Shown here in pieces: positions 18,640 through 28,045 of a stretch of DNA of 64,000 bases. Source of the stretch: Magnetospirillum aberrantis SpK (GTDB lineage: Bacteria > Pseudomonadota > Alphaproteobacteria > Rhodospirillales > Magnetospirillaceae); contig NZ_JAAIYP010000026.1 of the NCBI RefSeq assembly GCF_011022235.1, positions 83,469 through 147,468 on the forward strand. Direction: 5' to 3'. The notes below the pieces were generated by a model. It was not told the DNA's origin and searched no databases. It worked only from the letters and a program-made list of their open reading frames with translations. Every line of letters begins with the position of its first letter. The first letter of the stretch is position 1. The position numbers were made by a program, and so were the translations under genes.

Positions 18640-21144
18640 CTAGTACAACCCCCCCGGCATGGGGGCCGTGACCGGGGCCTGGGGCGCCACCGGAGCGACC
18701 AGACCATGGGCCGGAGCGTCGGCGCCTTCCTCGGGCAAGGGTTGGAAGCTGAAGCTTTCCGTTCCCTCGCCCTCCAGAACGCGCTCGTCCTCGTCCGGCA
18801 TGGGGTCGGTGGACTTGAACGCCTCCAGGATCACGCGGGAATCGCCGGGCATGGCCGGCCGGCCGGTGCCGGCGTCCACGCGGACCAGACGCACCCCCGG
18901 CGGTACCCGGAACGGCGTCGGCGGTTTGTCCTTGAGCGCATAGGACATGAAGTCGCGGAAGATCGGCGCCGCGACGCTGCCGCCGGTTTCCTTGGGCCCC
19001 AGGGTGCCCGGTTCGTCGAAACCGACGAACACCGCCACCGCCAGATCGGGCGAGAAGCCGGCGAACCACACGTCGAAACTGTCGTTGGAGGTGCCGGTCT
19101 TGCCGGCCAGCGGCTTGCCGATCACCGAAACCGAACGGCCGGTGCCACGCTGGATCACACCTTCCAGGATCGACACCATCTGATAGGCCGACACCGGATC
19201 GACGATCTGTTCGCGGATGTCGGGCAGGCGCGGCATGTCCTGGTTGGCGAACTGCACCGGCCAGCACCCCTCGCAGAAGCGCTTGTCGTGGACGAAGATG
19301 GTTCGGCCCTGGCGGTCCTGGATGCGATCGACCAGGGTCGGCGTGATTTTCTTGCCGCCGTTGACCAGCATGGCATAAGCCGCCGTCAACCGCAGAACGG
19401 TCGTCTCGCCGGCGCCCAAGGCCATGGACAGCACGCGCGGCAGGTTGTCGTAGATACCGAAACGGTTGGAATAGTCGGCGATCTTGTCCATGCCCACGGC
19501 CTGGGCCAGACGCACGGTCATCAGGTTGCGCGACTTTTCGATGCCGACGCGCAGCGTGGTCGGCCCCAGGAAGTCGCCGCCGTAATTCTTGGGACGCCAC
19601 AACGGCAGGCCCGGCCCCTGCGGCAAGGCGATGGGCGCGTCGAGCACCAGGGACGACGGGGTATAGCCGTTCTCGAGCGCCGTCAGATAGACGAACGGCT
19701 TGAACGAGGACCCCGGCTGGCGCATGGCCTGACTGGCGCGGTTGAACTGGCTTTTCGAATAGGACCAACCGCCGACCATGGCCAGCACACGTCCGGTGTG
19801 CGGGTCCATGGCCACCAGCGCGCCCTCGGCCTTGGGGATTTGGCGCAGAGCATACGAACCGGCCGGCAAAGCCTTGCCGTCGTCGCCCTTGGCCGTTTCC
19901 TCGACCAGCACCACGTCGCCGGGCTGAAGCACGTCGGCGGGGCGACGCGGCGGGGCGCCCACATGCTGTTCCTTGAGCGTCGGACGGGCCCATCTCAGGG
20001 CCGAGAACGGAATGACCCCGGTCGAACCGTTGCGCAGACCGATGCCGGCCATCTGCTCCGACACCGACAGCACCACCGCCAGTTCCCACGGCTCGCCGCC
20101 GGCCGGATAGGGCACGGCGGCCAAACGCTGGGCCCAGCCCTGTCCGGCCTGGATCTTGGTCACCGGACCGCGCCAACCGTGGCGGCGGTCATAGGATTCC
20201 AGCCCCTCGCGCAGCACCTTGGAGGCGTGGGCCTGAAGGTCGGCGTTCACCGTGGAACGCACCACCAAGCCACCCTTGTACAACGCCTCCTCGCCATAGC
20301 GGGCGACCAGGTCGCGGCGGATGTCCTCGGCAAAGTAATCGGCACCGACGATCATCTGGTTCTCGTCGCGCGGCCGCATGACCAACGGTTCGGCCACCGC
20401 CGCCTCGTATTCGGCCCGCGTGATGCGGTTATCCTCGTACATGCGGCCGATGACCCAGTCACGGCGTTCCTTGGCGGCCTGGGCGTGACGGACGGGATGA
20501 TAGTTGTTGGGCGCCTTGGGCAGCGCCGCCAGATAGGCGGCCTCGGCCACGCTCAGGTCGCCCAGCGCCCGGTTGAAATAGTTGAGCCCGGCGGCGGCGA
20601 CGCCGTAATTGCCCATGCCGAGATATATCTCGTTGAGATACAGCTCGAGGATATGGTCCTTGGTGAAAGCGCGTTCGATGCGGAAGGCCAGGATGGCTTC
20701 CTTGATCTTACGCTCGATGGACACCTCGTTGGTCAGCAGGAAGTTCTTGGCGACCTGTTGCGTGATGGTCGAGGCGCCGACCGGACGGCGATCCGCCCCC
20801 AGCCCCTTGTTGCGCAGGTTGACGATCACCGCGCGGGCGACCCCCCAAGGATCGACCCCGGCATGCTCGTAGAAATTCTTGTCCTCGGCCGCCAGGAAGG
20901 CGTCGACCACCCGCTGAGGAATGGCGTTCAGCGGCACGAAGGCGCGCTTTTCCACGGCGTATTCGGCGACCAGACGACCGTCACCGCCATAGACGCGGGT
21001 GGTGATCGGCGGCTCGTAATGGGCCAACTGGTGATAGTCGGGCAGGCCGCGGCCGTAATGCCAGAACAGATAAAGCGCGCCGCCCGCCGCGGAAACCGCC
21101 AGCAGGAAGACAAGGCTGAAGAGGATGGCGATGAAGCGGAGCAT
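18640..21144 (-). CDS. mrcA: Penicillin-binding protein 1A (bifunctional)
   Basis: About 834 aa, inner-membrane peptidoglycan synthase. One N-terminal membrane helix (about residues 5-30) is followed by a GT51 transglycosylase domain (EDKNFYEHAGVD, GASTITQQVAKN, ELYLNEIYLG) and an OB-like insert typical of PBP1A. The transpeptidase carries SSFK (serine nucleophile), SRN and KTGTS. The ATG at 21144 is used because it begins just before the membrane helix; an upstream in-frame ATG at 21192 is in the leader. It follows amiC on the same strand. Confidence 0.95.
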   Translation of the reverse strand: MLRFIAILFSLVFLLAVSAAGGALYLFWHYGRGLPDYHQLAHYEPPITTRVYGGDGRLVAEYAVEKRAFVPLNAIPQRVVDAFLAAEDKNFYEHAGVDPWGVARAVIVNLRNKGLGADRRPVGASTITQQVAKNFLLTNEVSIERKIKEAILAFRIERAFTKDHILELYLNEIYLGMGNYGVAAAGLNYFNRALGDLSVAEAAYLAALPKAPNNYHPVRHAQAAKERRDWVIGRMYEDNRITRAEYEAAVAEPLVMRPRDENQMIVGADYFAEDIRRDLVARYGEEALYKGGLVVRSTVNADLQAHASKVLREGLESYDRRHGWRGPVTKIQAGQGWAQRLAAVPYPAGGEPWELAVVLSVSEQMAGIGLRNGSTGVIPFSALRWARPTLKEQHVGAPPRRPADVLQPGDVVLVEETAKGDDGKALPAGSYALRQIPKAEGALVAMDPHTGRVLAMVGGWSYSKSQFNRASQAMRQPGSSFKPFVYLTALENGYTPSSLVLDAPIALPQGPGLPLWRPKNYGGDFLGPTTLRVGIEKSRNLMTVRLAQAVGMDKIADYSNRFGIYDNLPRVLSMALGAGETTVLRLTAAYAMLVNGGKKITPTLVDRIQDRQGRTIFVHDKRFCEGCWPVQFANQDMPRLPDIREQIVDPVSAYQMVSILEGVIQRGTGRSVSVIGKPLAGKTGTSNDSFDVWFAGFSPDLAVAVFVGFDEPGTLGPKETGGSVAAPIFRDFMSYALKDKPPTPFRVPPGVRLVRVDAGTGRPAMPGDSRVILEAFKSTDPMPDEDERVLEGEGTESFSFQPLPEEGADAPAHGLVAPVAPQAPVTAPMPGGLY

Positions 21145-21205
21145 GGATCCATTTCGGCTAAAGGCCGGTCGGGCGGTGGTAACCCCGTTCACCCCGCCCC
21201 GTCAA

Positions 21206-21256
21206 GCAAACGAAGGCCCGACAGGGCAAACGAAGGCCCGGCGGGGCAAACGACGG
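21206..21256. repeat. Short tandem repeat between amiC and mrcA
   Basis: A 20-bp unit (GCAAACGAAGGCCCG plus five variable bases) occurs at 21206-21225 and 21226-21245, with a partial third copy to about 21256. It lies just upstream of the PBP1A coding region. Confidence 0.6.
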
Positions 21257-21280
21257 AACCGGCGCCCCGTGACAAGACCG

Positions 21281-22978
21281 TCAGGGGCGGCGGGCCTTTT
21301 GTCCTTGCAGGAAGAAACGGTCGACGGCGCGGGCGATGCCCTTGGCCAGTTTGACGCGGTATTCCGGCTGGCGCAGGGCGCGTTCCTCGACCTCATTGGA
21401 CAGATAGCCGGCCTCGATCAACACCGATGGCACGTCCGGGGCCTTGAGCACGGCGAAACCGGCGAAACGGTGGGTATTGCCCAAAAGCGTGACGTCGTGC
21501 CCGACCTCCTCCACCACGCCGCCGGCGAAACCGGCCGAGCGGTTCATGGTTTCACGCTGGGCCAGATCGATCAGGATGTTGGCGACGTCGGCGGATTCGT
21601 GGGACAGGTCGATGCCGGCGATCAGGTCGGCCTTGTTTTCCTTGTCGGCCAGCGCCTGAGCTTCGGAGTCCGAGGCGTTCTGCGACAAGGTGTAGACGGA
21701 CAATCCCCGCATCTGGGCATTGGACACCGTGTCCGCGTGCAACGAGATGAACAGGTCGGCGTTGTACTGCCGGGCGATGGCGATACGGTCGCGCAAGCGG
21801 ATGAAGATGTCGCGGTCGCGGGTCAGGTGGACCTTGTAGCGGCCGTTCTTTTCCAATTGCGCCTTGAGTTCGCGGGCTACCGCCAGGGTGATGTATTTTT
21901 CATAGATGCCGGAAACGCCGATGGCGCCGGGATCGACACCGCCATGACCGGGGTCGATGACCACGACCGGCTTGCCGTCGGCGGGAATTTCACGCGGCGC
22001 CATCGGTTCCATGGGCTGCGGCGCGGGCAAGGGCGCCGACACCTTGGTAACGATCGGCGCCGGTTCCGGCTGGGGCGCGGCCATGGCGGGCACGGCCTGG
22101 GCGACGTTTTCCTGAGAGGGCGACGACGCCAGCGGCGGCGGCACCGGTGCCGACAGGACAGGACCACCGCTTCGGGCCACCGGCAAGCTGATCGACGACC
22201 GTGACGAAACAGCCTGAGGCGGTTCAACGTCCTTGACCGGTGCGGCCTTGGCGACCGGAACCACCTTGGGCGGCTCGACGGGCGCGGCGGCGACCACCGG
22301 CGGAGAAACGGGAGCAGGCGCAGGCGCCGGAGCTTCGACCTGGGGCGAGGTGATGACGATGGTGCGCGGCGCTTCGGCCGGCGCGGCGGCCGGAGCGGCG
22401 ATGGGTCGTGCCGCCGGAGCGGCGATGGGTCGTGCCGCCGGAGCGGCGATGGGTCGTGCCGCCGGAGCGGCGATGGGCCGTGCCGGCGGCACGGCGGCCT
22501 TGGCAACCTTGCGCGCCGGCAACGGCACGGCAACTGCCAGGAAGGCGTCGCGGCTGGCGGCCTGAAGGTCGAGCACCAGCCGCCAGCCCTGACCGTCACG
22601 CGGCGGGATGACGAACGACGACTTGACTACGGCCGGAGCCTTGAGGTCGACCATCACCCGGCCACCCAGGGAATCCTCGGAATAATGCAAGGTGCGCACG
22701 GCACCGACCGGCCGCTTGACGGCGGCGTCGGCGCTCCAGCCCATGGGCGGCGTGTTGATCACCAGACGATAGGGATCGGCATACAACGCGGTGCTGAAAT
22801 CGATTCCTTCGGAAAGATCCACCACCAGACGGGTGATTCCGTCGGGATGACTGGCCAGCCGCAAACCGGTAGCGGTGGCACGCGCCCAGACATCGGCCGA
22901 GGTCAACGCGACCATGGCCACAATCATCGCCGCCAAGACGGTAAGACGTCTGAACCCCCGGACCACCACGCCCCTCAT
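21281..22978 (-). CDS. amiC: N-acetylmuramoyl-L-alanine amidase AmiC
   Basis: About 565 aa, periplasmic zinc amidase that splits daughter-cell peptidoglycan. A signal peptide is followed by an AMIN septum-targeting domain (about 35-125), a long Pro/Ala linker, and an Amidase_3 domain with zinc ligands in IDPGHGGVDPGAIG, SLHADTV and the catalytic Glu in VLIEAGYLSN. The ATG at 22978 is used; a GTG 9 nt later has better spacing from AGGA and may be the real start. Earlier in-frame codons lie in the leader. The linker holds four perfect 8-residue repeats. Confidence 0.93.
   Translation of the reverse strand: MRGVVVRGFRRLTVLAAMIVAMVALTSADVWARATATGLRLASHPDGITRLVVDLSEGIDFSTALYADPYRLVINTPPMGWSADAAVKRPVGAVRTLHYSEDSLGGRVMVDLKAPAVVKSSFVIPPRDGQGWRLVLDLQAASRDAFLAVAVPLPARKVAKAAVPPARPIAAPAARPIAAPAARPIAAPAARPIAAPAAAPAEAPRTIVITSPQVEAPAPAPAPVSPPVVAAAPVEPPKVVPVAKAAPVKDVEPPQAVSSRSSISLPVARSGGPVLSAPVPPPLASSPSQENVAQAVPAMAAPQPEPAPIVTKVSAPLPAPQPMEPMAPREIPADGKPVVVIDPGHGGVDPGAIGVSGIYEKYITLAVARELKAQLEKNGRYKVHLTRDRDIFIRLRDRIAIARQYNADLFISLHADTVSNAQMRGLSVYTLSQNASDSEAQALADKENKADLIAGIDLSHESADVANILIDLAQRETMNRSAGFAGGVVEEVGHDVTLLGNTHRFAGFAVLKAPDVPSVLIEAGYLSNEVEERALRQPEYRVKLAKGIARAVDRFFLQGQKARRP
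22389..22484 (-). repeat. 24-bp tandem repeat inside amiC linker
   Basis: Four near-perfect 24-bp copies (22389, 22413, 22437 and 22461) encode the octapeptide ARPIAAPA four times. One base in the last copy differs. Length change by slippage would keep the frame. Confidence 0.9.
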
Positions 22979-23011
22979 CCTTGTGCGGACACCCAATCCC
23001 GAATGCCAACA

Positions 23012-23041
23012 GCTATAACGCAGACAGAGACTCAAGTTCAA
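23012..23041 (-). promoter_or_regulatory. Candidate amiC promoter
   Basis: On the minus strand TTGAAC (23041-23036) and TATAGC (23017-23012) are 18 nt apart. The predicted start lies about 25-30 nt before the amiC ATG. Confidence 0.6.
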
Positions 23042-23134
23042 CCCAAAAGGCATTGATTCCACAGACTCTTCGGGACACATGGACACGATATCCAGCCGTT
23101 GCGGCCAATTGCCGGGACCACCACAACAAGATGA

Positions 23135-23163
23135 TTGTCGAAACACCCCACACTGGCTATCTT
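23135..23163 (+). promoter_or_regulatory. Candidate rne promoter
   Basis: TTGTCG (23135-23140) and TATCTT (23158-23163) are separated by 17 nt, which would start transcription near 23170. Confidence 0.45.
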
Positions 23164-23494
23164 GTCGTCTCATAAGTTCGCCGTCTCAGGAGTCCCGCCC
23201 GCCGGGACACGTGAAGCCGTCGTTCCGCGCGCCGACGCACGTTACGTTCAATGCGTTTCGTTCAATGTTCGGCGCGGCATTCGGAGCAGGAAGCTTTCAC
23301 GGAGACGGGATGGCGGACCTTGTCGCTGACCCTTTCGAAGCCGGGCGTGATGCCCGTGACAGGTTTCCGCCAAATGCCCGTTTTCTCAGCATCGACCGAG
23401 GAACCGCCCGCAGGCGCCGCCGGCTTCGCTTTTGCACATCCCCGCCCTGCGCGCCCTGTGGCGTCGCGGGCGGCGCCACGGAGATTAGGATTTA

Positions 23495-26335
23495 ATGGTC
23501 AAACGCATGCTTATCGACGCCACGCACCCGGAAGAGACCCGGGTCGTCGTGGTGAACGGCACCCGTCTGGAAGAACTGGACGTCGAAACCAGCACTAAGA
23601 AGCAGCTCAAGGGAAACATCTATCTGGCCAAGGTGGTCCGCGTGGAGCCATCGCTCCAGGCCGCTTTCGTCGATTACGGCGGCAACCGCCACGGCTTCCT
23701 GGCCTTCAGCGAAATCCACCCCGATTACTTCCAGATCCCGGTGGCCGACCGCCAGGCGTTGCTGGCCGCCCAGAAAGCGGCGGTGAGCGAAAGCAACGGC
23801 GATTCCGAACACGAAACGGTATCGACCGAAGCGACCGGTGACGAGAACGGCGAAAGCACCGAAACCGGCGAGACGCCGGCCGAAGGCGAAGGCGGCCCCG
23901 AACAGGTATCCAAGCCGACCGCCGTCGAAAGCGTCGGCGGCGACGACGCCAGCGAACAGGAACTGGAGCGCCGCCGCGCCAAGCTCTTGCGCAATTACAA
24001 GATTCAGGAAGTCATCAAGCGCCGCCAGATCATGCTGGTGCAGGTGGTCAAGGAAGAACGCGGCAACAAGGGCGCGGCGCTGACCACCTATCTGTCGCTG
24101 GCCGGCCGCTATTGCGTGCTGATGCCCAACACCGCGCGCGGCGGCGGCGTCTCGCGCAAGATCGTCAGCACCACCGACCGGCGCCGCCTCAAGGCCATCG
24201 CCCAGGAACTGAACTGTCCCGAAGGCATGGCGGTGATCGTGCGCACCGCCGGTTCGGAGCGCAGCAAGACCGAGATCAAGCGCGATTACGAATATCTGCT
24301 GCGCGCCTGGGATCAGGTCCGCGACCTGACGCTGAAGTCGTCGGCCCCTGCCTCGGTGTACGAGGAAGCCAGTCTGATCAAGCGCTCGATCCGCGATCTT
24401 TATTCACGCGACATCGACGAAGTGCTGGTGGACGGCGACGAAGGCTACCGTCTGGCCAAGGATTACATGCGCATGCTGACTCCCAGCCATGCCAAGAAGG
24501 TCCAGCCGTACCGGGACCCCGGCATGCCCATGTTCCACCGCTATCAGGTGGAGGCCCAGCTTGACGCCATGCATTCGCCGGTGGTGCAACTGAGGTCGGG
24601 CGGCTACATCGTCATCAGCCAGACCGAAGCCTTGGTCGCCATCGACGTCAACTCGGGCCGCGCCACCAAGGAGCGCCATATCGAGGAGACGGCGCTCAAG
24701 ACCAATCTCGAGGCGGCCGAGGAAGTGGCCCGCCAATTGCGCCTGCGCGACCTTGCCGGTCTCATCGTGATCGATTTCATCGACATGGAGGAGAACCGCA
24801 ACAACCACGCCGTCGAACGCCGCCTGAAAGAGGCGCTGAAGGACGACCGCGCCCGCATCCAGGTGGGCAAGATCAGCGCCTTCGGCCTGTTGGAACTGTC
24901 GCGCCAGCGTCTGCGCCCCAGCCTTCAGGAAACCACCTTCGCGCCGTGCCCCCATTGCGGCGGCACCGGTCTGGTGCGGTCGGTGGAATCGGCGGCCATG
25001 CATGTGCTGCGCGCCATCGAGGAAGAAGGAATCCGCCGGCGTTCGTCCGAGGTCACGGTCTACGTGCCGTCCCAGATCGCGCTCTATATCCTCAACCAGA
25101 AGCGCGACGCCTTGGCGGCCATCGAACTCCGCTACGACTTCCAGGTTTTCTTGTTGGGTGACGACAGCCTGATTCCTCCGGCCCTGCGCATGGAACGGAT
25201 CAAGGCGGAAAACCGCCCCGACGAGGTTCGTCCCGTCGCCCTTGACGTACCGCCGCCGGCCGCCGTGGTCGAAGAAGAGGAAGAGGACGTCGAGGAAGAG
25301 GACGCTTCCGAGGACGGCGAGCGCACACAGGGCGAAAGCGTCGATGGTAGCGAATCCGCCGAAAGCCGTAAGCGCCGCCGCCGCCGCCGCCGCAAGCGGC
25401 GGCCGGGTGAACAACCGTCGCAACTGGATCTCGCCAGCGGCGAGGAAAGCGACGGCGAAGAAGAAACCGACGCCGCCGATCAAGACGGTGCCGAGGACGA
25501 TGCCGAAGGCGATGATGCCGACACCGCCGCAGAGGGCGAAGGCGAAGGCGAAGGCGAAGGCGAAAGCGAAGGTGACGCCGATCGCCGCAAGCGCCGCCGG
25601 GGCCGCCGGGGCGGTCGTCGTCGTCGCCGCAACCGCGAAAACGGTGAAGGCGGTGAAGGCGTCGAGCACGATGATGCCGCCGTGCCGCCGCCGGCCATCC
25701 CTGGGGGCGAGTTGATCTCCAATCCCGACGCCGTCGCCGACGTGTTCGCCCGTGCCGAGGCCGCGGCCGAAGCCGAAGCCGCCCGCAAAAACGAGGTCCA
25801 AGCCGAAGCTGTGGTCGTGTCTTCGACCGAAGACGCCGACATCGTCGCCGAGGAGAAGCCGCGCCGCCGCCGTGCCCCGCGCAAGACCGCCGAGCCCGAA
25901 GTCGCCGAACCGGCTGCCGCCGAAGACACAGCCGAGGGTCAGGCCGTCACTGAGAAGCCCAAGCGGACCCGCACCAGGAAGGCGGCTGAACCGAAGGCCG
26001 CCAAGACGACGGAGGCTACCGAGGCCGAAGCCCCGGCCAAGCCCAAGCGAACCCGCACCAAAAAGGTGGAAACCGAGGCGGAAGCCGGCGAAGCTCCGGC
26101 CAAACCCAAGCGGACCCGTGCCAAGAAAGCCGTCGCCGCCGAGGTGGAAGCCAAGGTCGAAGCTGAAAGCGAAACCGCTGCCGAAGTCCCGTCCGCAAGC
26201 ACGGAGGCTGTGGTAGCCCCCGAGACGCCGGCCGAACCGGTGATGACGGAAGCACCGGCCACCTCCGTTGAGGAAGAAGCTCCCGCCCCGGTCCAGCCGG
26301 CGCGCAAGGGCTGGTGGAACAAGCTGCTGTCCTAG
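23495..26335 (+). CDS. rne: Ribonuclease E
   Basis: A 946-aa endoribonuclease that starts decay of mRNA and processes rRNA and tRNA. The catalytic part spans about residues 1-560: S1 domain (GNIYLAKVVRVEPSLQAAF), an acidic insert (about 93-150) typical of alphaproteobacteria, the DNase I-like active site around VAIDVNSGR and IVIDFIDMEE, and the zinc link CPHCGGTG. The rest is a low-complexity scaffold: acidic blocks alternating with arginine-rich RKRRRRRRRKRR-type segments and KPKRTRTKK repeats. It ends in the hydrophobic RKGWWNKLLS. A terminator follows 16 bp later. Confidence 0.96.
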   Translation: MVKRMLIDATHPEETRVVVVNGTRLEELDVETSTKKQLKGNIYLAKVVRVEPSLQAAFVDYGGNRHGFLAFSEIHPDYFQIPVADRQALLAAQKAAVSESNGDSEHETVSTEATGDENGESTETGETPAEGEGGPEQVSKPTAVESVGGDDASEQELERRRAKLLRNYKIQEVIKRRQIMLVQVVKEERGNKGAALTTYLSLAGRYCVLMPNTARGGGVSRKIVSTTDRRRLKAIAQELNCPEGMAVIVRTAGSERSKTEIKRDYEYLLRAWDQVRDLTLKSSAPASVYEEASLIKRSIRDLYSRDIDEVLVDGDEGYRLAKDYMRMLTPSHAKKVQPYRDPGMPMFHRYQVEAQLDAMHSPVVQLRSGGYIVISQTEALVAIDVNSGRATKERHIEETALKTNLEAAEEVARQLRLRDLAGLIVIDFIDMEENRNNHAVERRLKEALKDDRARIQVGKISAFGLLELSRQRLRPSLQETTFAPCPHCGGTGLVRSVESAAMHVLRAIEEEGIRRRSSEVTVYVPSQIALYILNQKRDALAAIELRYDFQVFLLGDDSLIPPALRMERIKAENRPDEVRPVALDVPPPAAVVEEEEEDVEEEDASEDGERTQGESVDGSESAESRKRRRRRRRKRRPGEQPSQLDLASGEESDGEEETDAADQDGAEDDAEGDDADTAAEGEGEGEGEGESEGDADRRKRRRGRRGGRRRRRNRENGEGGEGVEHDDAAVPPPAIPGGELISNPDAVADVFARAEAAAEAEAARKNEVQAEAVVVSSTEDADIVAEEKPRRRRAPRKTAEPEVAEPAAAEDTAEGQAVTEKPKRTRTRKAAEPKAAKTTEATEAEAPAKPKRTRTKKVETEAEAGEAPAKPKRTRAKKAVAAEVEAKVEAESETAAEVPSASTEAVVAPETPAEPVMTEAPATSVEEEAPAPVQPARKGWWNKLLS

Positions 26336-26350
26336 TTCGTGTCCTGACAA

Positions 26351-26383
26351 AAGGGCGCCTTGCTCACGCAAGGCGCCCTTTTT
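26351..26383 (+). terminator. Terminator after rne
   Basis: A perfect 12-bp stem (26351-26362 with 26369-26380), 6-nt loop and five T. It could also stop minus-strand transcripts. Confidence 0.85.
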
Positions 26384-26406
26384 CGTTTCGGGACACAATG
26401 CCCCAT

Positions 26407-26432
26407 GAAAAAAGGCGCCAGGAGGCGCCTTT
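26407..26432 (-). terminator. Terminator of the NarL-family regulator gene
   Basis: A 9-bp perfect stem (26411-26419 with 26424-26432) and AGGA loop, followed on the minus strand by six T. It lies 22 bp after the regulator stop. Confidence 0.8.
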
Positions 26433-26454
26433 CACAGAACACGGCAAAGAAGGA

Positions 26455-27081
26455 TCACAGGCCGATCTTGGACGCCATGATCGCCGCCTGGGTTCGGTTC
26501 TCCACCCCCAGCGCCCGCAAGATCGCGGTGACATGCAGCTTTACCGTGATTTCGGCCAGATCAAGGTCGCGGGCGATTTCCTTGTTGCTCTTCCCCTGGC
26601 GCAACATGGCCAGGACATCACGTTGACGTGGCGTCAACGACGCACGTACGGTGTCAACGTCGCCCCCCGCCGAAAGGCCGTCGGGAACTTCAAGGCCAGG
26701 ACTGACGAAGGTTTCCCCACTCAGCACCAGACGAATCGCCTCAAGCATAGCGGCACTGGACGACGCCTTGGTGATGTAGCCATGCGCCCCGGCATCCAAC
26801 GCACGCCGGACGTCGGTCGGCTGTTCGGAAGCGGAAACCACGACCAGATGCAGGCTGGGGGCGGCACGCTTCAACGCTTCGATGCCGGAAAACCCATCCA
26901 TGCCGGGCATGTTGAGGTCAACCAGAGCGACGTCTACCGCCGAATCGCCACGCACAGCCGCCAAGGCCTGAATATAATCAGGCGCCTCGACCACATCGAG
27001 AGGACCATCGACCAAACTTTCAAGAACCAGCCGAACACCCTCGCGAAACAGGGCGTGGTCATCGGCGAGCAGAACTTTCAT
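26455..27081 (-). CDS. NarL/FixJ-family response regulator
   Basis: A 208-aa two-component regulator. The receiver (about 1-120) begins VLLADDHALFREGV with acidic pocket DD and phosphoacceptor Asp in VALVDLNMPGMDG; the conserved lysine is in GYITKASS. A LuxR-type helix-turn-helix (about 148-205: LTPRQRDVLAMLRQGKSNKE then EITVKLHV) follows. No sensor kinase is adjacent, so its stimulus is unknown. It is transcribed away from an AT-rich gap. Confidence 0.93.
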   Translation of the reverse strand: MKVLLADDHALFREGVRLVLESLVDGPLDVVEAPDYIQALAAVRGDSAVDVALVDLNMPGMDGFSGIEALKRAAPSLHLVVVSASEQPTDVRRALDAGAHGYITKASSSAAMLEAIRLVLSGETFVSPGLEVPDGLSAGGDVDTVRASLTPRQRDVLAMLRQGKSNKEIARDLDLAEITVKLHVTAILRALGVENRTQAAIMASKIGL

Positions 27082-27456
27082 TACCGGACCCCCGTTGCAC
27101 GGACCAATGGCCTCCCTCTGCCCCCGAAGAAACTTTAAACATACTCTTTCCCGCCTCGCAACACAGGATGTTCGAAAAAAGCCATCAGAAAACAGCTTTT
27201 ATAAAAGATACCACAGCCAAACAAGGATAAAATAACCATTCAACAAAAGTAGTTATCCACACAACGCCGGATACAGATTTACAATCTGAAAATAATCGCA
27301 ACACACAAAACAGAAAACTGACTTCCTCATCCAGAAGAATACATTCAAACATCACATGCGAACAAAACATTGACACCACATCATACTAACAACAATCAAA
27401 ACAGAACCGTGAACTTGCTTGACACCCCCCTTGCAGGACAAGACAGGCACACGAAA
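27082..27456. other. AT-rich intergenic segment with one DnaA-box-like site
   Basis: These 375 bases are far more AT-rich than the surroundings. No gene is supported; a 64-codon minus-strand frame has odd, hydrophobic composition. TTATCCACA (27253-27261) is a perfect match to the DnaA box consensus, but I see no second perfect box nearby. It lies upstream of the response regulator and downstream of mobB. Confidence 0.6.
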
Positions 27457-27936
27457 CTAGCAACCAATACGAGATAATATAAAATCAGCGATAGCTTCGA
27501 CATCGTCGCGGCGAAAGCAGGGAAGGCCGTGGACTTCGCCCCGGAAGTCGCAGGCCACGGCAACAACTTGTGGTTGATCTAGATGAAGCAGGGACTCATT
27601 CGCACCGGGGGCGACGATTTCAATTTTCTCAATCCCGGAACGTTTCCATCCCTCGACCAACACCAGATCGGCGTCCCGCACCCGCGTCAGCAAATCCTCC
27701 AGATCCACCGCCTCGGCCCTGGTCATCATCGTCGCCCGCCGGGGCGAAAGCGCCACGGCCTGAACCGCGCCAGCTTCCAGCGCCGCCACGCTTTCGGAAT
27801 CTTGGAAACGCAGATCATGGTGGGTGTGCTTAAGCGTGGCGACACGAACGCCACGACGCACCAAGGCCGGAACCAGACGAAGCATCAAGGTGGTCTTGCC
27901 GCTGCCGCTCCAGCCGGCGACGCCGAATATCTTCAT
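27457..27936 (-). CDS. mobB: Molybdopterin-guanine dinucleotide biosynthesis adapter MobB
   Basis: A 159-aa GTP-binding protein. The ATG at 27936 is used because the protein then begins MKIFGVAGWSGSGKTTLMLR with a P-loop (GWSGSGKT) at residue 8. TLKHTHHDLRFQDSE and DLVLVEGWKRSGIEKIEI are family signatures. MobB helps MobA attach GMP to molybdopterin, needed by DMSO-reductase-type enzymes such as nitrate reductases. The stop is followed by the AT-rich gap. Confidence 0.93.
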   Translation of the reverse strand: MKIFGVAGWSGSGKTTLMLRLVPALVRRGVRVATLKHTHHDLRFQDSESVAALEAGAVQAVALSPRRATMMTRAEAVDLEDLLTRVRDADLVLVEGWKRSGIEKIEIVAPGANESLLHLDQPQVVAVACDFRGEVHGLPCFRRDDVEAIADFILSRIGC

Positions 27937-28045
27937 GGAGGCAGCCTGACACAGAAAATCCGAGGGATGGTCCTCACACCATCTCCTTCGGATTCCTAAC
28001 ACGATTCGAAAGACCGGTGCCCCACCTTAATCCGGCAAAAACCCA

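Larger units (their letters stand above)
22979..23494. other. Divergent control region of amiC and rne
   Basis: About 515 bases without a supported gene. It carries the minus-strand amiC promoter near 23012-23041 and a plus-strand candidate near 23135-23163. If the latter is used, RNase E mRNA has a GC-rich 5' leader of about 325 nt, reminiscent in length of the self-regulating E. coli rne leader. Open frames here lack ribosome sites. Confidence 0.55.

Noticed and set aside
22389..22484. CRISPR-like array
   Set aside because: Copies abut with no spacers and lie within the amiC reading frame. No CRISPR array is seen elsewhere in the window.
24404..26398. A 664-codon minus-strand frame opposite rne
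   Set aside because: It is a shadow of the acidic/basic RNase E tail; RNase E motifs are clear on the plus strand.
27240..27270. Chromosome replication origin
   Set aside because: Only one perfect DnaA box is visible, and no usual origin neighbours (dnaA, hemE, parAB) are near.
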